Shown: positions 13,561 to 26,769 of the stretch, in pieces
How positions within the stretch are numbered: the first letter of the stretch is position 1
Layout of the letters: every line of letters starts with the position of its first letter
Assembly (NCBI RefSeq): GCF_037975245.1
Contig: NC_092572.1
Coordinates: 7,205,501 to 7,269,500 of the forward strand
Direction of reading: 5' to 3'
DNA: 64,000 nucleotides
From: Apostichopus japonicus
Lineage: Eukaryota; Echinodermata; Holothuroidea; Aspidochirotida; Stichopodidae
Made by a program: the position numbers and the translations under genes
The notes under the pieces: generated by a model
Seen by the model: the letters and a program-made list of their open reading frames with translations, nothing else
What the model was told of the DNA's origin: nothing
Databases searched by the model: none

Positions 13561-16500
13561 TATGGACTGAGATATTAGGTGGATTAACTAATACTTACAG
13601 CTCCCCGTGTAGGCACGAGCTGTAAAAGATCGGCGAAAGACGTCATCACCGGGGTTCGAACCACGGATGCAAAAGAGAGTCTCGATCATCAGCTCGTACA
13701 GTGCGCCAAGCCATCGCGCCACTGTATGGACTGAGATATTAGGTGGATTAACTAACACTTACAGCTAAACGCGTAAGCACGAGTTGTAACAGATCGGCAA
13801 AAGACGTCATCACCGGGGTTCGAACCACGGATGCAAAAGAGAGTCTCGATCATCAGCTCGTACAGTGCGCCAAGCCATCGCGCCATTGTATGGACTGAGA
13901 TATTAGGTGGATTAACTAATACTTACAGCTCAACGCGTACGCACGAGCTGTAAAAGATCGGCAAAAGACGTCATCACCGGGGTTCGAACCACGGATGCAA
14001 AAGAGAGTCTCGATCACCAGTTCGTACAGTGCGCCAAGCCATCGCGCCACTGTATGGATTGAGATATTAGGTGGATTAACTAATACTTACAGCTCCCCGC
14101 GTAGGCACGAGCTGTAAAAGATCGGGAAAAGACGTCATCACCGGGGTTCGAATCACGGATGCAAAAGAGAGTCTCGATCGTCAGCTCGTACAGTGCGCCA
14201 AGCCATCGCGCCACTGTATGGACTGAGATATTAGGTGGATTAACTAATACTTACAGCTCAACGCGTAGGCACGAGCTGTAAAAGATCGGCAAAAGACGTC
14301 ATCACCGGGGTTCGAACCACGGATGCAAAAGAGAGTCTCGATCATCAGCTCGCACAGTGTGCCAAGCCATCGCGCCACTGTATGGACTGAGATATTAGTT
14401 GGATTAACTAATACTTACGGCTCCCCGCGAAGGCACGAGCTGCAAAAGATGGACGATAGACGTCATCACCGGGGTTCGAACCACCGATGCAAAAGAGAGT
14501 CTCGATCATCAGCTCGTACAGTGCGCCAAGCCATCGCGCCACTGTATGGACTGAGATATTAGGTGGATTAACTAATACTTACAGCTCAACGCGTACGCAC
14601 GAGCTGCAAAAGATGGACGATAGACGTCATCACCGGGGTTCGAACCACGGATGCAAAAGAGAGTCTCGATCATCAGCTCGTACAGTGCGCTAAGCCATCG
14701 CGCCACTGTTTGGACTGAGATATTAGGTGGATTAACTAATACTTACAGCTCCACGCGTACGCACGAGCTGCAAAAGATGGACGATAGACGTCATCACCGG
14801 GGTTCGAACCACGGATGCAAAAGAGAGTCTCGATCATCAGCTCGTACAGTGCGCCAAGCCATCGCGCCACTGTATGGACTGAGATATTAGTTGGATTAAC
14901 TAATACTTACGGCTCCCCGCGAAGGCACGAGCTGTAAAAGATCGGGAAAAGACGTCATCACCGGGGTTCGAACCACGGATGCAAAAGATAGTCTCGATCA
15001 TCAGCTCGTACAGTGCGCCAAGCCATCGCGCCACTGTATGGACTGAGATATTAGGTGGATTAACTAATACTTACAGCTCAACGCGTAGGCACGAGCTGTA
15101 AAAGATCGGCAAAAGACGTCATCACCGGGGTTCGAACCACGGATGCAAAAGAGAGTCTCGATCATCAGCTCGCACAGTGCGCCAAGCCATCGCGCCACTG
15201 TATGGACTGAGATATTAGGTGGATTAACTAATACTTACAGCTCCCCGCGAAGGCACGAGCTGCAAAAGATCGGCAAAAGACGTAATCACCGGGGTTCGAA
15301 CCACGGATGCAAAAGATAGTCTCGATCATCAGCTCGCACAGTGCGCCAAGCCATCGCGCCACTGTATGGACTGAGATATTAGCTGGATTAACTAATACTT
15401 ACGGATCCCCGCGAAGGCACGAGCTGCAAAAGATCGGCAAAAGACGTCATCACCGGGGTTCGAACCACGGATGCAAAAGATAGTCTCGATCATCAGCTCG
15501 TACAGTGCGCCAAGCCATCGCGCCACTGTATGGACTGAGATATTAGTTGGATTAACTAATACTTACAGCTCAACGCGTACGCACGAGCTGCAAAAGATGG
15601 ACGATAGACGTCATCACCGGGGTTCGAACCACGGATGCAAAAGAGAGTCTCGATCATCAGCTCGTACAGTGCGCCAAGCCATCGCGCCACTGTATGGACT
15701 GAGATATAAGGTGGATTAACTAATACTTACAGCTCAACGCGTACGCACGAGCTGCAAAAGATGGACGATAGACGTCATCACCGGGGTTCGAACCACGGAT
15801 GCAAAAGAGAGTCTCGATCATCAGCTCGTACAGTGCGCCAAGCCATCGCGCCACTGTATGGACTGAGATATTAGGTGGATTAACTAATGTTTACAGCTCA
15901 ACGCGTACGCACGAGCTGCAAAAGATGGACGATAGACGTCATCACCGGGGTTCGAACCACGGATGCAAAAGAGAGTCTCGATCATAGGCTCGTACAGTGC
16001 GCCAAGCCATCGCGCCACTGTATGGACTGAGATATTAGGTGGATTAACTAATACTTACAGCTCCCCGCGTAGGCACGAACTGTAAAAGATCGGCAAAAGA
16101 CGTCATCACCGGGGTTCGAACCACGGATGCAAAAGAGAGTCTCGATCACCAGCTCGTTCAGTGCGCCAAGCCATCGCGCCACTGTATGGACTGAGATATT
16201 AGGTGGATTAACTAATACTTACAGCTCCCCGCGAAGGCACGAGCTGTAAAAGATCGGCAAAAGACGTCATCACCGGGGTTCGAACCACGGATGCAAAAGA
16301 GAGTCTCGATCATCAGCTCGTACAGTGCGCCAAGCCATCGCGCCACTGTATGGACTGAGATATTAGGTGGATTAACTAATACTTACAGCTCCCCGCGAAG
16401 GCACGAGCTGTAAAAGATCGGCAAAAGACGTCATCACCGGGGTTCGAACCACGGATGCAAAAGAGAGTCTCGATCATCAGCTCGTACAGTGCGCCAAGCC

Positions 16501-16849
16501 ATCGCGCCACTGTATGGACTGAGATATTAGGTGGATTAACTAATACTTACAGCTCCCCGTGTAGGCACGAGCTGTAAAAGATCGACGATAGACGTCACCG
16601 GGGTTCGAACCACGGATGCAAAAGAGAGTCTCGATCATCAGCTCGTACAGTGCGCCAAGCCATCGCGCCACTGTATGGACTGAGATATTAGGTGGATTAA
16701 CTAATACTTACAGCTCCCCGCGAAGGCACGAGCTGCAAAAGATCGGCAAAAGACGTCATCACCGGGGTTCGAACCACGGATGCAAAAGATAGTCTCGATC
16801 ATCAGCTCGCACAGTGCGCCAAGCCATCGCGCCACTGTATGGACTGAGA

Positions 16850-19800
16850 TATTAGTTGGATTAACTAATACTTACGGCTCCCCGCGAAGGCACGAGCTGC
16901 AAAAGATGGACGATAGACGTCATCACCGGGGTTCGAACCACGGATGCAAAAGAGAGTCTCGATCATCAGCTCGTACAGTGCGCCAAGCCATCGCGCCACT
17001 GTTTGGACTGAGATATTAGGTGGATTAACTAATACTTACAGCTCAACGCGTACGCACGAGCTGCAAAAGATGGACGATAGACGTCATCACCGGGGTTCGA
17101 ACCACGGATGCAAAAGAGAGTCTCGATCATCAGCTCGTACAGTGCGCCAAGCCATCGCGCCACTGTTTGGACTGAGATATTAGGTGGATTAACTAATACT
17201 TACAGCTCAACGCGTACGCACGAGCTGCAAAAGATGGACGATAGACGTCATCACCGGGGTTCGAACCACGGATGCAAAAGAGAGTCTCGATCATCAGCTC
17301 GTACAGTGCGCCAAGCCATCGCGCCACTGTATGGACTGAGATATTAGGTGGATTAACTAATACTTACAGCTCAACGCGTAGGCACGAGCTGTAAAAGATC
17401 GGCAAAAGACGTCATCACCAGGGTTCGAACCACGGATGCAAAAGAGAGTCTCGATCATCAGCTCGCACAGTGCGCCAAGCCATCGCGCCACTGTGTGGAC
17501 TGAGATATTAGGTGGATTAACTAATACTTACAGCTCCCTGCGAATGCACGAGCTGCAAAAGATGGACGATAGACGTCATCACCGGGGTTCGAACCACGGA
17601 TGCAAAAGAGAGTCTCGATCATCAGCTCGTACAGTGCGCCAAGCCATCGCGCCACTGTATGGACTGAGATATTAGGTGGATTAACTAATACTTACAGCTC
17701 AACGCGTACGCACGAGCTGCAAAAGATGGACGAAAGACGTCATCACCGGGGTTCGAACCACGGATGCAAAAGAGAGTCTCGATCATCAGCTCGTACAGTG
17801 CGCCAAGCCATCGCGCCACTGTTTGGACTGAGATATTAGGTGGATTAACTAATACTTACAGCTCAACGCGTACGCACGAGCTGCAAAAGATGGACGATAG
17901 ACGTCATCACCGGGGTTCGAACCACGGATGCAAAAGAGAGTCTCGATCATCAGCTCGTACAGTGCGCCAAGCCATCGCGCCACTGTATGGACTGAGATAT
18001 TAGGTGGATTAACTAATACTTACAGCTCAACGCGTAGGCACGAGCTGTAAAAGATCGGCAAAAGACGTCATCACCGGGGTTCGAACCACGGATGCAAAAG
18101 AGAGTCTCGATCATCAGCTCGCACAGTGCGCCAAGCCATCGCGCCACTGTATGGACTGAGATATTAGGTGGATTAACTAATACTTACAGCTCCCCGCGAA
18201 GGAACGAACTGCAAAAGATCGGCAAAAGACGTCATCACCGGGGTTCGAACCACGGATGCAAAAGATAGTCTCGATCTTCAGCTCGCACAGTGCGCCAAGC
18301 CATCGCACCACTGTATGGACTGAGATATTAGTTGGATTAACTAATACTTACAGCTCCCTGCGAATGCACGAGCTGCAAAAGATGGACGATAGACGTCATC
18401 ACCGGGGTTCGAACCACGGATGCAAAAGAGAGTCTCGATCATCAGCTCGTACAGTGCGCCAAGCCATCGCGCCACTGTATGGACTGAGATATTAGTTGGA
18501 TTAACTAATAGTTACAGCTCAACGCGTACACACGAGCTGCAAAAGATGGACGATAGACGTCATCACCGGGGTTCGAACCACGGATGCAAAAGAGAGTCTC
18601 GATCATCAGCTCGTACAGTGCGCCAAGCCATCGCGCCACTGTATGGACTGAGATATAAGGTGGATTAACTAATACTTACAGCTCAACGCGTACGCACGAG
18701 CTGCAAAAGATGGACGATAGACGTCATCACCGGGGTTCGAACCACGGATGCAAAAGAGAGTCTCGATCATCAGCTCGTACAGTGCGCCAAGCCATCGCGC
18801 CACTGTATGGACTGAGATATTAGGTGGATTAACTAATGTTTACAGCTCAACGCGTACGCACGAGCTGCAAAAGATGGACGATAGACGTCATCACCGGGGT
18901 TCGAACCACGGATGCAAAAGAGAGTCTCGATCATAGGCTCGTACAGTGCGCCAAGCCATCGCGCCACTGTATGGACTGAGATATTAGGTGGATTAACTAA
19001 TACTTACAGCTCCCCGCGTAGGCACGAACTGTACAAGATCGGCAAAAGACGTCATCACCGGGGTTCGAACCACGGATGCAAAAGAGAGTCTCGATCACCA
19101 GCTCGTACAGTGCGCCAAGCCATCGCGCCACTGTATGGACTGAGATATTAGGTGGATTAACTAATACTTACAGCTCCCCGCGAAGGCACGAGCTGTAAAA
19201 GATCGGCAAAAGACGTCATCACCGGGGTTCGAACCACGGATGCAAAAGAGAGTCTCGATCATCAGCTCGTACAGTGCGCCAAGCCATCGCGCCACTGTAT
19301 GGACTGAGATATTAGGTGGATTAACTAATACTTACAGCTCCCCGTGTAGGCACGAGCTGTAAAAGATCGGCAAAAGACGTCATCACCGAGGTTCGAACCA
19401 CGGATGCAAAAGAGAGTCTCGATCATCAGCTCGTACAGTGCGCCAAGCCATCGCGCCACTGTATGGACTGAGATATTAGGTGGATTAACTAATACTTACA
19501 GCTCCCCCGAAGGCACGAGCTGTAAAAGATCGGCAAAAGACGTCATCACCGGGGTTCGAACCACGGATGCAAAAGAGAGTCTCGATCATAGGCTCGTACA
19601 GTGCGCCAAGCCATCGCGCCACTGTATGGACTGAGATATTAGGTGGAATAAATAATACTTACAGCTTCCCGTGTAGGCACGAGCTGTAAAAGATCGGCAA
19701 AAGACGTCATCACCGGGATTCGAACCACGGATGCAAAAGAGAGTCTCGATCATCAGCTCGTACAGTGCGCCAAGCCATCGCGCCACTGTATGGACTGAGA

Positions 19801-22800
19801 TATTAGGTGGATTAACTAATACTTACAGCTCCCCGTGTAGGCACGAGCTGTAAAAGATCGGCGAAAGACGTCATCACCGGGGTTCGAACCACGGATGCAA
19901 AAGAGAGTCTCGATCATCAGCTCGTACAGTGCGCCAAGCCATCGCGCCACTGTATGGACTGAGATATTAGGTGGATTAACTAATACTTACAGCTCCCCGT
20001 GTAGGCACGAGCTGTAAAAGATCGGCAAAAGACGTCATCACCGGGGTTCGAACCACGGATGCAAAAGAGAGTCTCGATCATCAGCTCGTACAGTGCGCCA
20101 AGCCATCGCGCCACTGTATGGACTGAGATATCAAGTGGATTAACTAATACTTACAGCTCAACGCGTAGGCACGAGCTGTAAAAGATCGGCGAAAGACGTC
20201 ATCACCGGGGTTCGAACCACGGATGCAAAAGAGAGTCTCGATCATCAGCTCGTACAGTGCGCCAAACCATCGCGCCACTGAATGGACTGAGATATTAGTT
20301 GGATTAACTAATACTTACAGCTCCCCGTGTAGGCACGAGCTGTAAAAGATCGGCAAAAGACGTCATCACCGGGGTTCGAACCACGGATGCAAAAGAGAGT
20401 CTCGATCATCAGCTCGTACAGTGCGCCAAGCCATCGCGCCACTGTATGGACTGAGATATTAGGTGGATTAACTAATACTTACAGCTCCCCGTGTAGGCAC
20501 GAGCTGTAAAAGATCGACGATAGACGTCATCACCGGGGTTCGAACCACGGATGCAAAAGAGAGTCTCGATCATCAGCTCGTACAGTGCGCCAAGCCATCG
20601 CGCCACTGTATGGACTGAGATATTAGTTGGATTAACTAATACTTACGGCTCCCCGCGAAGGCACGAGCTGCAAAAGATGGACGATAGACGTCATCACCGG
20701 GGTTCGAACCACGGATGCAAAAGAGAGTCTCGATCATCAGCTCGTACAGTGCGCCAAGCCATCGCGCCACTGTTTGGACTGAGATATTAGGTGGATTAAC
20801 TAATACTTACAGCTCAACGCGTACGCACGAGCTGCAAAAGATGGACGATAGACGTCATCACCGGGGTTCGAACCACGGATGCAAAAGAGAGTCTCGATCA
20901 TCAGCTCGTACAGTGCGCCAAGCCATCGCGCCACTGTTTGGACTGAGATATTAGGTGGATTAACTAATACTTACAGCTCAACGCGTACGCACGAGCTGCA
21001 AAAGATGGACGATAGACGTCATCACCGGGGTTCGAACCACGGATGCAAAAGAGAGTCTCGATCATCAGCTCGTACAGTGCGCCAAGCCATCGCGCCACTG
21101 TATGGACTGAGATATTAGGTGGATTAACTAATACTTACAGCTCAACGCGTAGGCACGAGCTGTAAAAGATCGGCAAAAGACGTCATCACCAGGGTTCGAA
21201 CCACGGATGCAAAAGAGAGTCTCGATCATCAGCTCGCACAGTGCGCCAAGCCATCGCGCCACTGTGTGGACTGAGATATTAGGTGGATTAACTAATACTT
21301 ACAGCTCCCTGCGAATGCACGAGCTGCAAAAGATGGACGATAGACGTCATCACCGGGGTTCGAACCACGGATGCAAAAGAGAGTCTCGATCATCAGCTCG
21401 TACAGTGCGCCAAGCCATCGCGCCACTGTATGGACTGAGATATTAGGTGGATTAACTAATACTTACAGCTCAACGCGTACGCACGAGCTGCAAAAGATGG
21501 ACGAAAGACGTCATCACCGGGGTTCGAACCACGGATGCAAAAGAGAGTCTCGATCATCAGCTCGTACAGTGCGCCAAGCCATCGCGCCACTGTTTGGACT
21601 GAGATATTAGGTGGATTAACTAATACTTACAGCTCAACGCGTACGCACGAGCTGCAAAAGATGGACGATAGACGTCATCACCGGGGTTCGAACCACGGAT
21701 GCAAAAGAGAGTCTCGATCATCAGCTCGTACAGTGCGCCAAGCCATCGCGCCACTGTATGGACTGAGATATTAGGTGGATTAACTAATACTTACAGCTCA
21801 ACGCGTAGGCACGAGCTGTAAAAGATCGGCAAAAGACGTCATCACCGGGGTTCGAACCACGGATGCAAAAGAGAGTCTCGATCATCAGCTCGCACAGTGC
21901 GCCAAGCCATCGCGCCACTGTATGGACTGAGATATTAGGTGGATTAACTAATACTTACAGCTCCCCGCGAAGGAACGAACTGCAAAAGATCGGCAAAAGA
22001 CGTCATCACCGGGGTTCGAACCACGGATGCAAAAGATAGTCTCGATCTTCAGCTCGCACAGTGCGCCAAGCCATCGCACCACTGTATGGACTGAGATATT
22101 AGTTGGATTAACTAATACTTACAGCTCCCTGCGAATGCACGAGCTGCAAAAGATGGACGATAGACGTCATCACCGGGGTTCGAACCACGGATGCAAAAGA
22201 GAGTCTCGATCATCAGCTCGTACAGTGCGCCAAGCCATCGCGCCACTGTATGGACTGAGATATTAGTTGGATTAACTAATAGTTACAGCTCAACGCGTAC
22301 GCACGAGCTGCAAAAGATGGACGATAGACGTCATCACCGGGGTTCGAACCACGGATGCAAAAGAGAGTCTCGATCATCAGCTCGTACAGTGCGCCAAGCC
22401 ATCGCGCCACTGTATGGACTGAGATATAAGGTGGATTAACTAATACTTACAGCTCAACGCGTACGCACGAGCTGCAAAAGATGGACGATAGACGTCATCA
22501 CCGGGGTTCGAACCACGGATGCAAAAGAGAGTCTCGATCATCAGCTCGTACAGTGCGCCAAGCCATCGCGCCACTGTATGGACTGAGATATTAGGTGGAT
22601 TAACTAATGTTTACAGCTCAACGCGTACGCACGAGCTGCAAAAGATGGACGATAGACGTCATCACCGGGGTTCGAACCACGGATGCAAAAGAGAGTCTCG
22701 ATCATAGGCTCGTACAGTGCGCCAAGCCATCGCGCCACTGTATGGACTGAGATATTAGGTGGATTAACTAATACTTACAGCTCCCCGCGTAGGCACGAAC

Positions 22801-24391
22801 TGTACAAGATCGGCAAAAGACGTCATCACCGGGGTTCGAACCACGGATGCAAAAGAGAGTCTCGATCACCAGCTCGTACAGTGCGCCAAGCCATCGCGCC
22901 ACTGTATGGACTGAGATATTAGGTGGATTAACTAATACTTACAGCTCCCCGCGAAGGCACGAGCTGTAAAAGATCGGCAAAAGACGTCATCACCGGGGTT
23001 CGAACCACGGATGCAAAAGAGAGTCTCGATCATCAGCTCGTACAGTGCGCCAAGCCATCGCGCCACTGTATGGACTGAGATATTAGGTGGATTAACTAAT
23101 ACTTACAGCTCCCCGTGTAGGCACGAGCTGTAAAAGATCGGCAAAAGACGTCATCACCGAGGTTCGAACCACGGATGCAAAAGAGAGTCTCGATCATCAG
23201 CTCGTACAGTGCGCCAAGCCATCGCGCCACTGTATGGACTGAGATATTAGGTGGATTAACTAATACTTACAGCTCCCCCGAAGGCACGAGCTGTAAAAGA
23301 TCGGCAAAAGACGTCATCACCGGGGTTCGAACCACGGATGCAAAAGAGAGTCTCGATCATAGGCTCGTACAGTGCGCCAAGCCATCGCGCCACTGTATGG
23401 ACTGAGATATTAGGTGGAATAAATAATACTTACAGCTTCCCGTGTAGGCACGAGCTGTAAAAGATCGGCAAAAGACGTCATCACCGGGATTCGAACCACG
23501 GATGCAAAAGAGAGTCTCGATCATCAGCTCGTACAGTGCGCCAAGCCATCGCGCCACTGTATGGACTGAGATATTAGGTGGATTAACTAATACTTACAGC
23601 TCCCCGTGTAGGCACGAGCTGTAAAAGATCGGCGAAAGACGTCATCACCGGGGTTCGAACCACGGATGCAAAAGAGAGTCTCGATCATCAGCTCGTACAG
23701 TGCGCCAAGCCATCGCGCCACTGTATGGACTGAGATATTAGGTGGATTAACTAATACTTACAGCTCCCCGTGTAGGCACGAGCTGTAAAAGATCGGCAAA
23801 AGACGTCATCACCGGGGTTCGAACCACGGATGCAAAAGAGAGTCTCGATCATCAGCTCGTACAGTGCGCCAAGCCATCGCGCCACTGTATGGACTGAGAT
23901 ATCAAGTGGATTAACTAATACTTACAGCTCAACGCGTAGGCACGAGCTGTAAAAGATCGGCAAAAGACGTCATCACCGGGGTTCGAACCACGGATGCAAA
24001 AGAGAGTCTCGATCATCAGCTCGTACAGTGCGCCAAACCATCGCGCCACTGAATGGACTGAGATATTAGTTGGATTAACTAATACTTACAGCTCCCCGTG
24101 TAGGCACGAGCTGTAAAAGATCGGCAAAAGACGTCATCACCGGGGTTCGAACCACGGATGCAAAAGAGAGTCTCGATCATCAGCTCGTACAGTGCGCCAA
24201 GCCATCGCGCCACTGTATGGACTGAGATATTAGGTGGATTAACTAATACTTACAGCTCCCCGTGTAGGCACGAGCTGTAAAAGATCGACGATAGACGTCA
24301 TCACCGGGGTTCGAACCACGGATGCAAAAGAGAGTCTCGATCATCAGCTCGTACAGTGCGCCAAGCCATCGCGCCACTGTATGGACTGAGA
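16850..24391. repeat. Tandem 23-monomer higher-order repeat (3771 bp, two adjacent copies)
   Basis: 16850-20620 and 20621-24391 match at an offset of 3771 bp. Shared rare markers include CACTGTGTGG (about 17490 and 21261), GGACGAAAGACG (about 17729 and 21500), ATCGCACCACTG (about 18303 and 22074), TAATGTTTACAG (about 18836 and 22607), CTCCCCCGAAGG (about 19502 and 23273) and CACTGAATGG (about 20276 and 24047). A few differences remain, such as CGGCGAAAG against CGGCAAAAG near 20187 and 23958. The copies diverge after about 20625 and 24396. Confidence 0.9.
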
Positions 24392-26769
24392 TATTAGGTG
24401 GATTAACTATTACTTACAGCTCCCCGTGTAGGCACGAGCTGTAAAAGATCGACGATAGACGTCATCACCGGGGTTCGAACCACGGATGCAAAAGAGAGTC
24501 TCGATCATCAGCTCGCACAGTGCGCGAAACCATCGCGCCACTGTATGGACTGAGATATTAGGTGGATTAACTAATACTTACAGCTCAACGCGTACGCACG
24601 AGCTGCAAAAGATGGACGATAGACGTCATCACCGGGGTTCGAACCACGGATGCAAAAGAGAGTCTTGATCATCAGCTCGTACAGTGCGCCAAGCCATCGC
24701 GACACTGTATGGACTGAGATATTAGTTGGATTAACTAATACTTACAGCTCAACGCGTAGGCACGAGCTGTAAAAGATCGGCAAAAGACGTCATCACCGGG
24801 GTTCGAACCACGGATGCAAAAGAGAGTCTCGATCATCAGCTCGCACAGTGCGCCAAGCCATCGCGCCACTGTATGGACTGAGATACTAGGTGGATTAACT
24901 AATACTTACAGCTCCCCGCGAAGGCACGAGCTGCAAAAGATCGGCAAAAGACGTCATCACCGGGGTTCGAACCACGGATGCAAAAGATAGTCTCGATCAT
25001 CAGCTCGCACAGTGCGCCAAGCCATCGCGCCACTGTATGGACTGAGATACTAGTTGGATTAACTAATACTTACAGCTCCCCGCGAAGGCACGAGCTGTAA
25101 AAGATCGGCAAAAGACGTCATCACCGGGGTTCGAACCACGGATGCAAAAGAGAGTCTCGATCATCAGCTCGTACAGTGCGCCAAGCCATCGCGCCACTGT
25201 ATGGACTGAGATATCAAGTGGATTAACTAATACTTACAGCTCAACGCGTAGGCACGAGCTGTAAAAGATCGGCAAAAGACGTCATCACCGGGGTTCGAAC
25301 CACGGATGCAAAAGAGAGTCTCGATCATCAGCTCGCACAGTGCGCCAAGCCATCGCGCCACTGTATGGACTGAAATACTAGGTGGATTAACTAATACTTA
25401 CAGCTCCCCGCGAAGGCACGAGCTGCAAAAGATCGGCAAAAGACGTCATCACCGGGGTTCGAACCACGGATGCAAAAGATAGTCTCGATCATCAGCTCGC
25501 ACAGTGCGCCAAGCCATCGCGCCACTGTATGGACTGAGATACTAGTTGGATTAACTAATACTTACAGCTCCCCGCGAAGGCACGAGCTGCAAAAGATCGG
25601 CAAAAGACGTCATCACCGGGGTTCGAACCACGGATGCAAAAGATAGTCTCGATCATCAGCTCGCACAGTGCGCCAAGCCATCGCGCCACTGTATGGACTG
25701 AGATATTAGTTGGATTAACTAATACTTACGGCTCAACGCGTACGCACGAGCTGCAAAAGATGGACGATAGACGTCATCACCGGGGTTCGAACCACGGATG
25801 CAAAAGAGAGTCTCGATCATCAGCTCGTACAGTGCGCCAAGCCATCGCGCCACTGTATGGACTGAGATATCAAGTGGGATAACTAATACTTACAGCTCAA
25901 CGCGTAGGCACGAGCTGTAAAAGATCGGCAAAAGACGTCATCACCGGGGTTCGAACCACGGATGCAAAAGAGAGTCTCGATCATCAGCTCGTACAGTGCG
26001 CCAAACCATCGCGCCACTGAATGGACTGAGATATTAGGTGGATTAACTAATACTTACAGCTCCCCGTGTAGGCACGAGCTGTAAAAGATCGGCAAAAGAC
26101 GTCATCACCGGGGTTCGAACCACGGATGCAAAAGAGAGTCTCGATCATCAGCTCGTACAGTGCGCCAAGCCATCGCGCCACTGTATGGACTGAGATATTA
26201 GGTGGATTAACTAATACTTACAGCTCCCCGTGTAGGCACGAGCTGTAAAAGATCGACGATAGACGTCATCACCGGGGTTCGAACCACGGATGCAAAAGAG
26301 AGTCTCGATCATCAGCTCGTACAGTGCGCCAAGCCATCGCGCCACTGTATGGACTGAGATATTAGGTGGATTAACTATTACTTACAGCTCCCCGTGTAGG
26401 CACGAGCTGTAAAAGATCGACGATAGACGTCATCACCGGGGTTCGAACCACGGATGCAAAAGAGAGTCTCGATCATCAGCTCGCACAGTGCGCGAAACCA
26501 TCGCGCCACTGTATGGACTGAGATATTAGGTGGATTAACTAATACTTACAGCTCAACGCGTACGCACGAGCTGCAAAAGATGGACGATAGACGTCATCAC
26601 CGGGGTTCGAACCACGGATGCAAAAGAGAGTCTCGATCATCAGCTCGTACAGTGCGCCAAGCCATCGCGACACTGTATGGACTGAGATATTAGGTGGATT
26701 AACTAATACTTACAGCTCAACGCGTAGGCACGAGCTGTAAAAGATCGGCAAAAGACGTCATCACCGGGA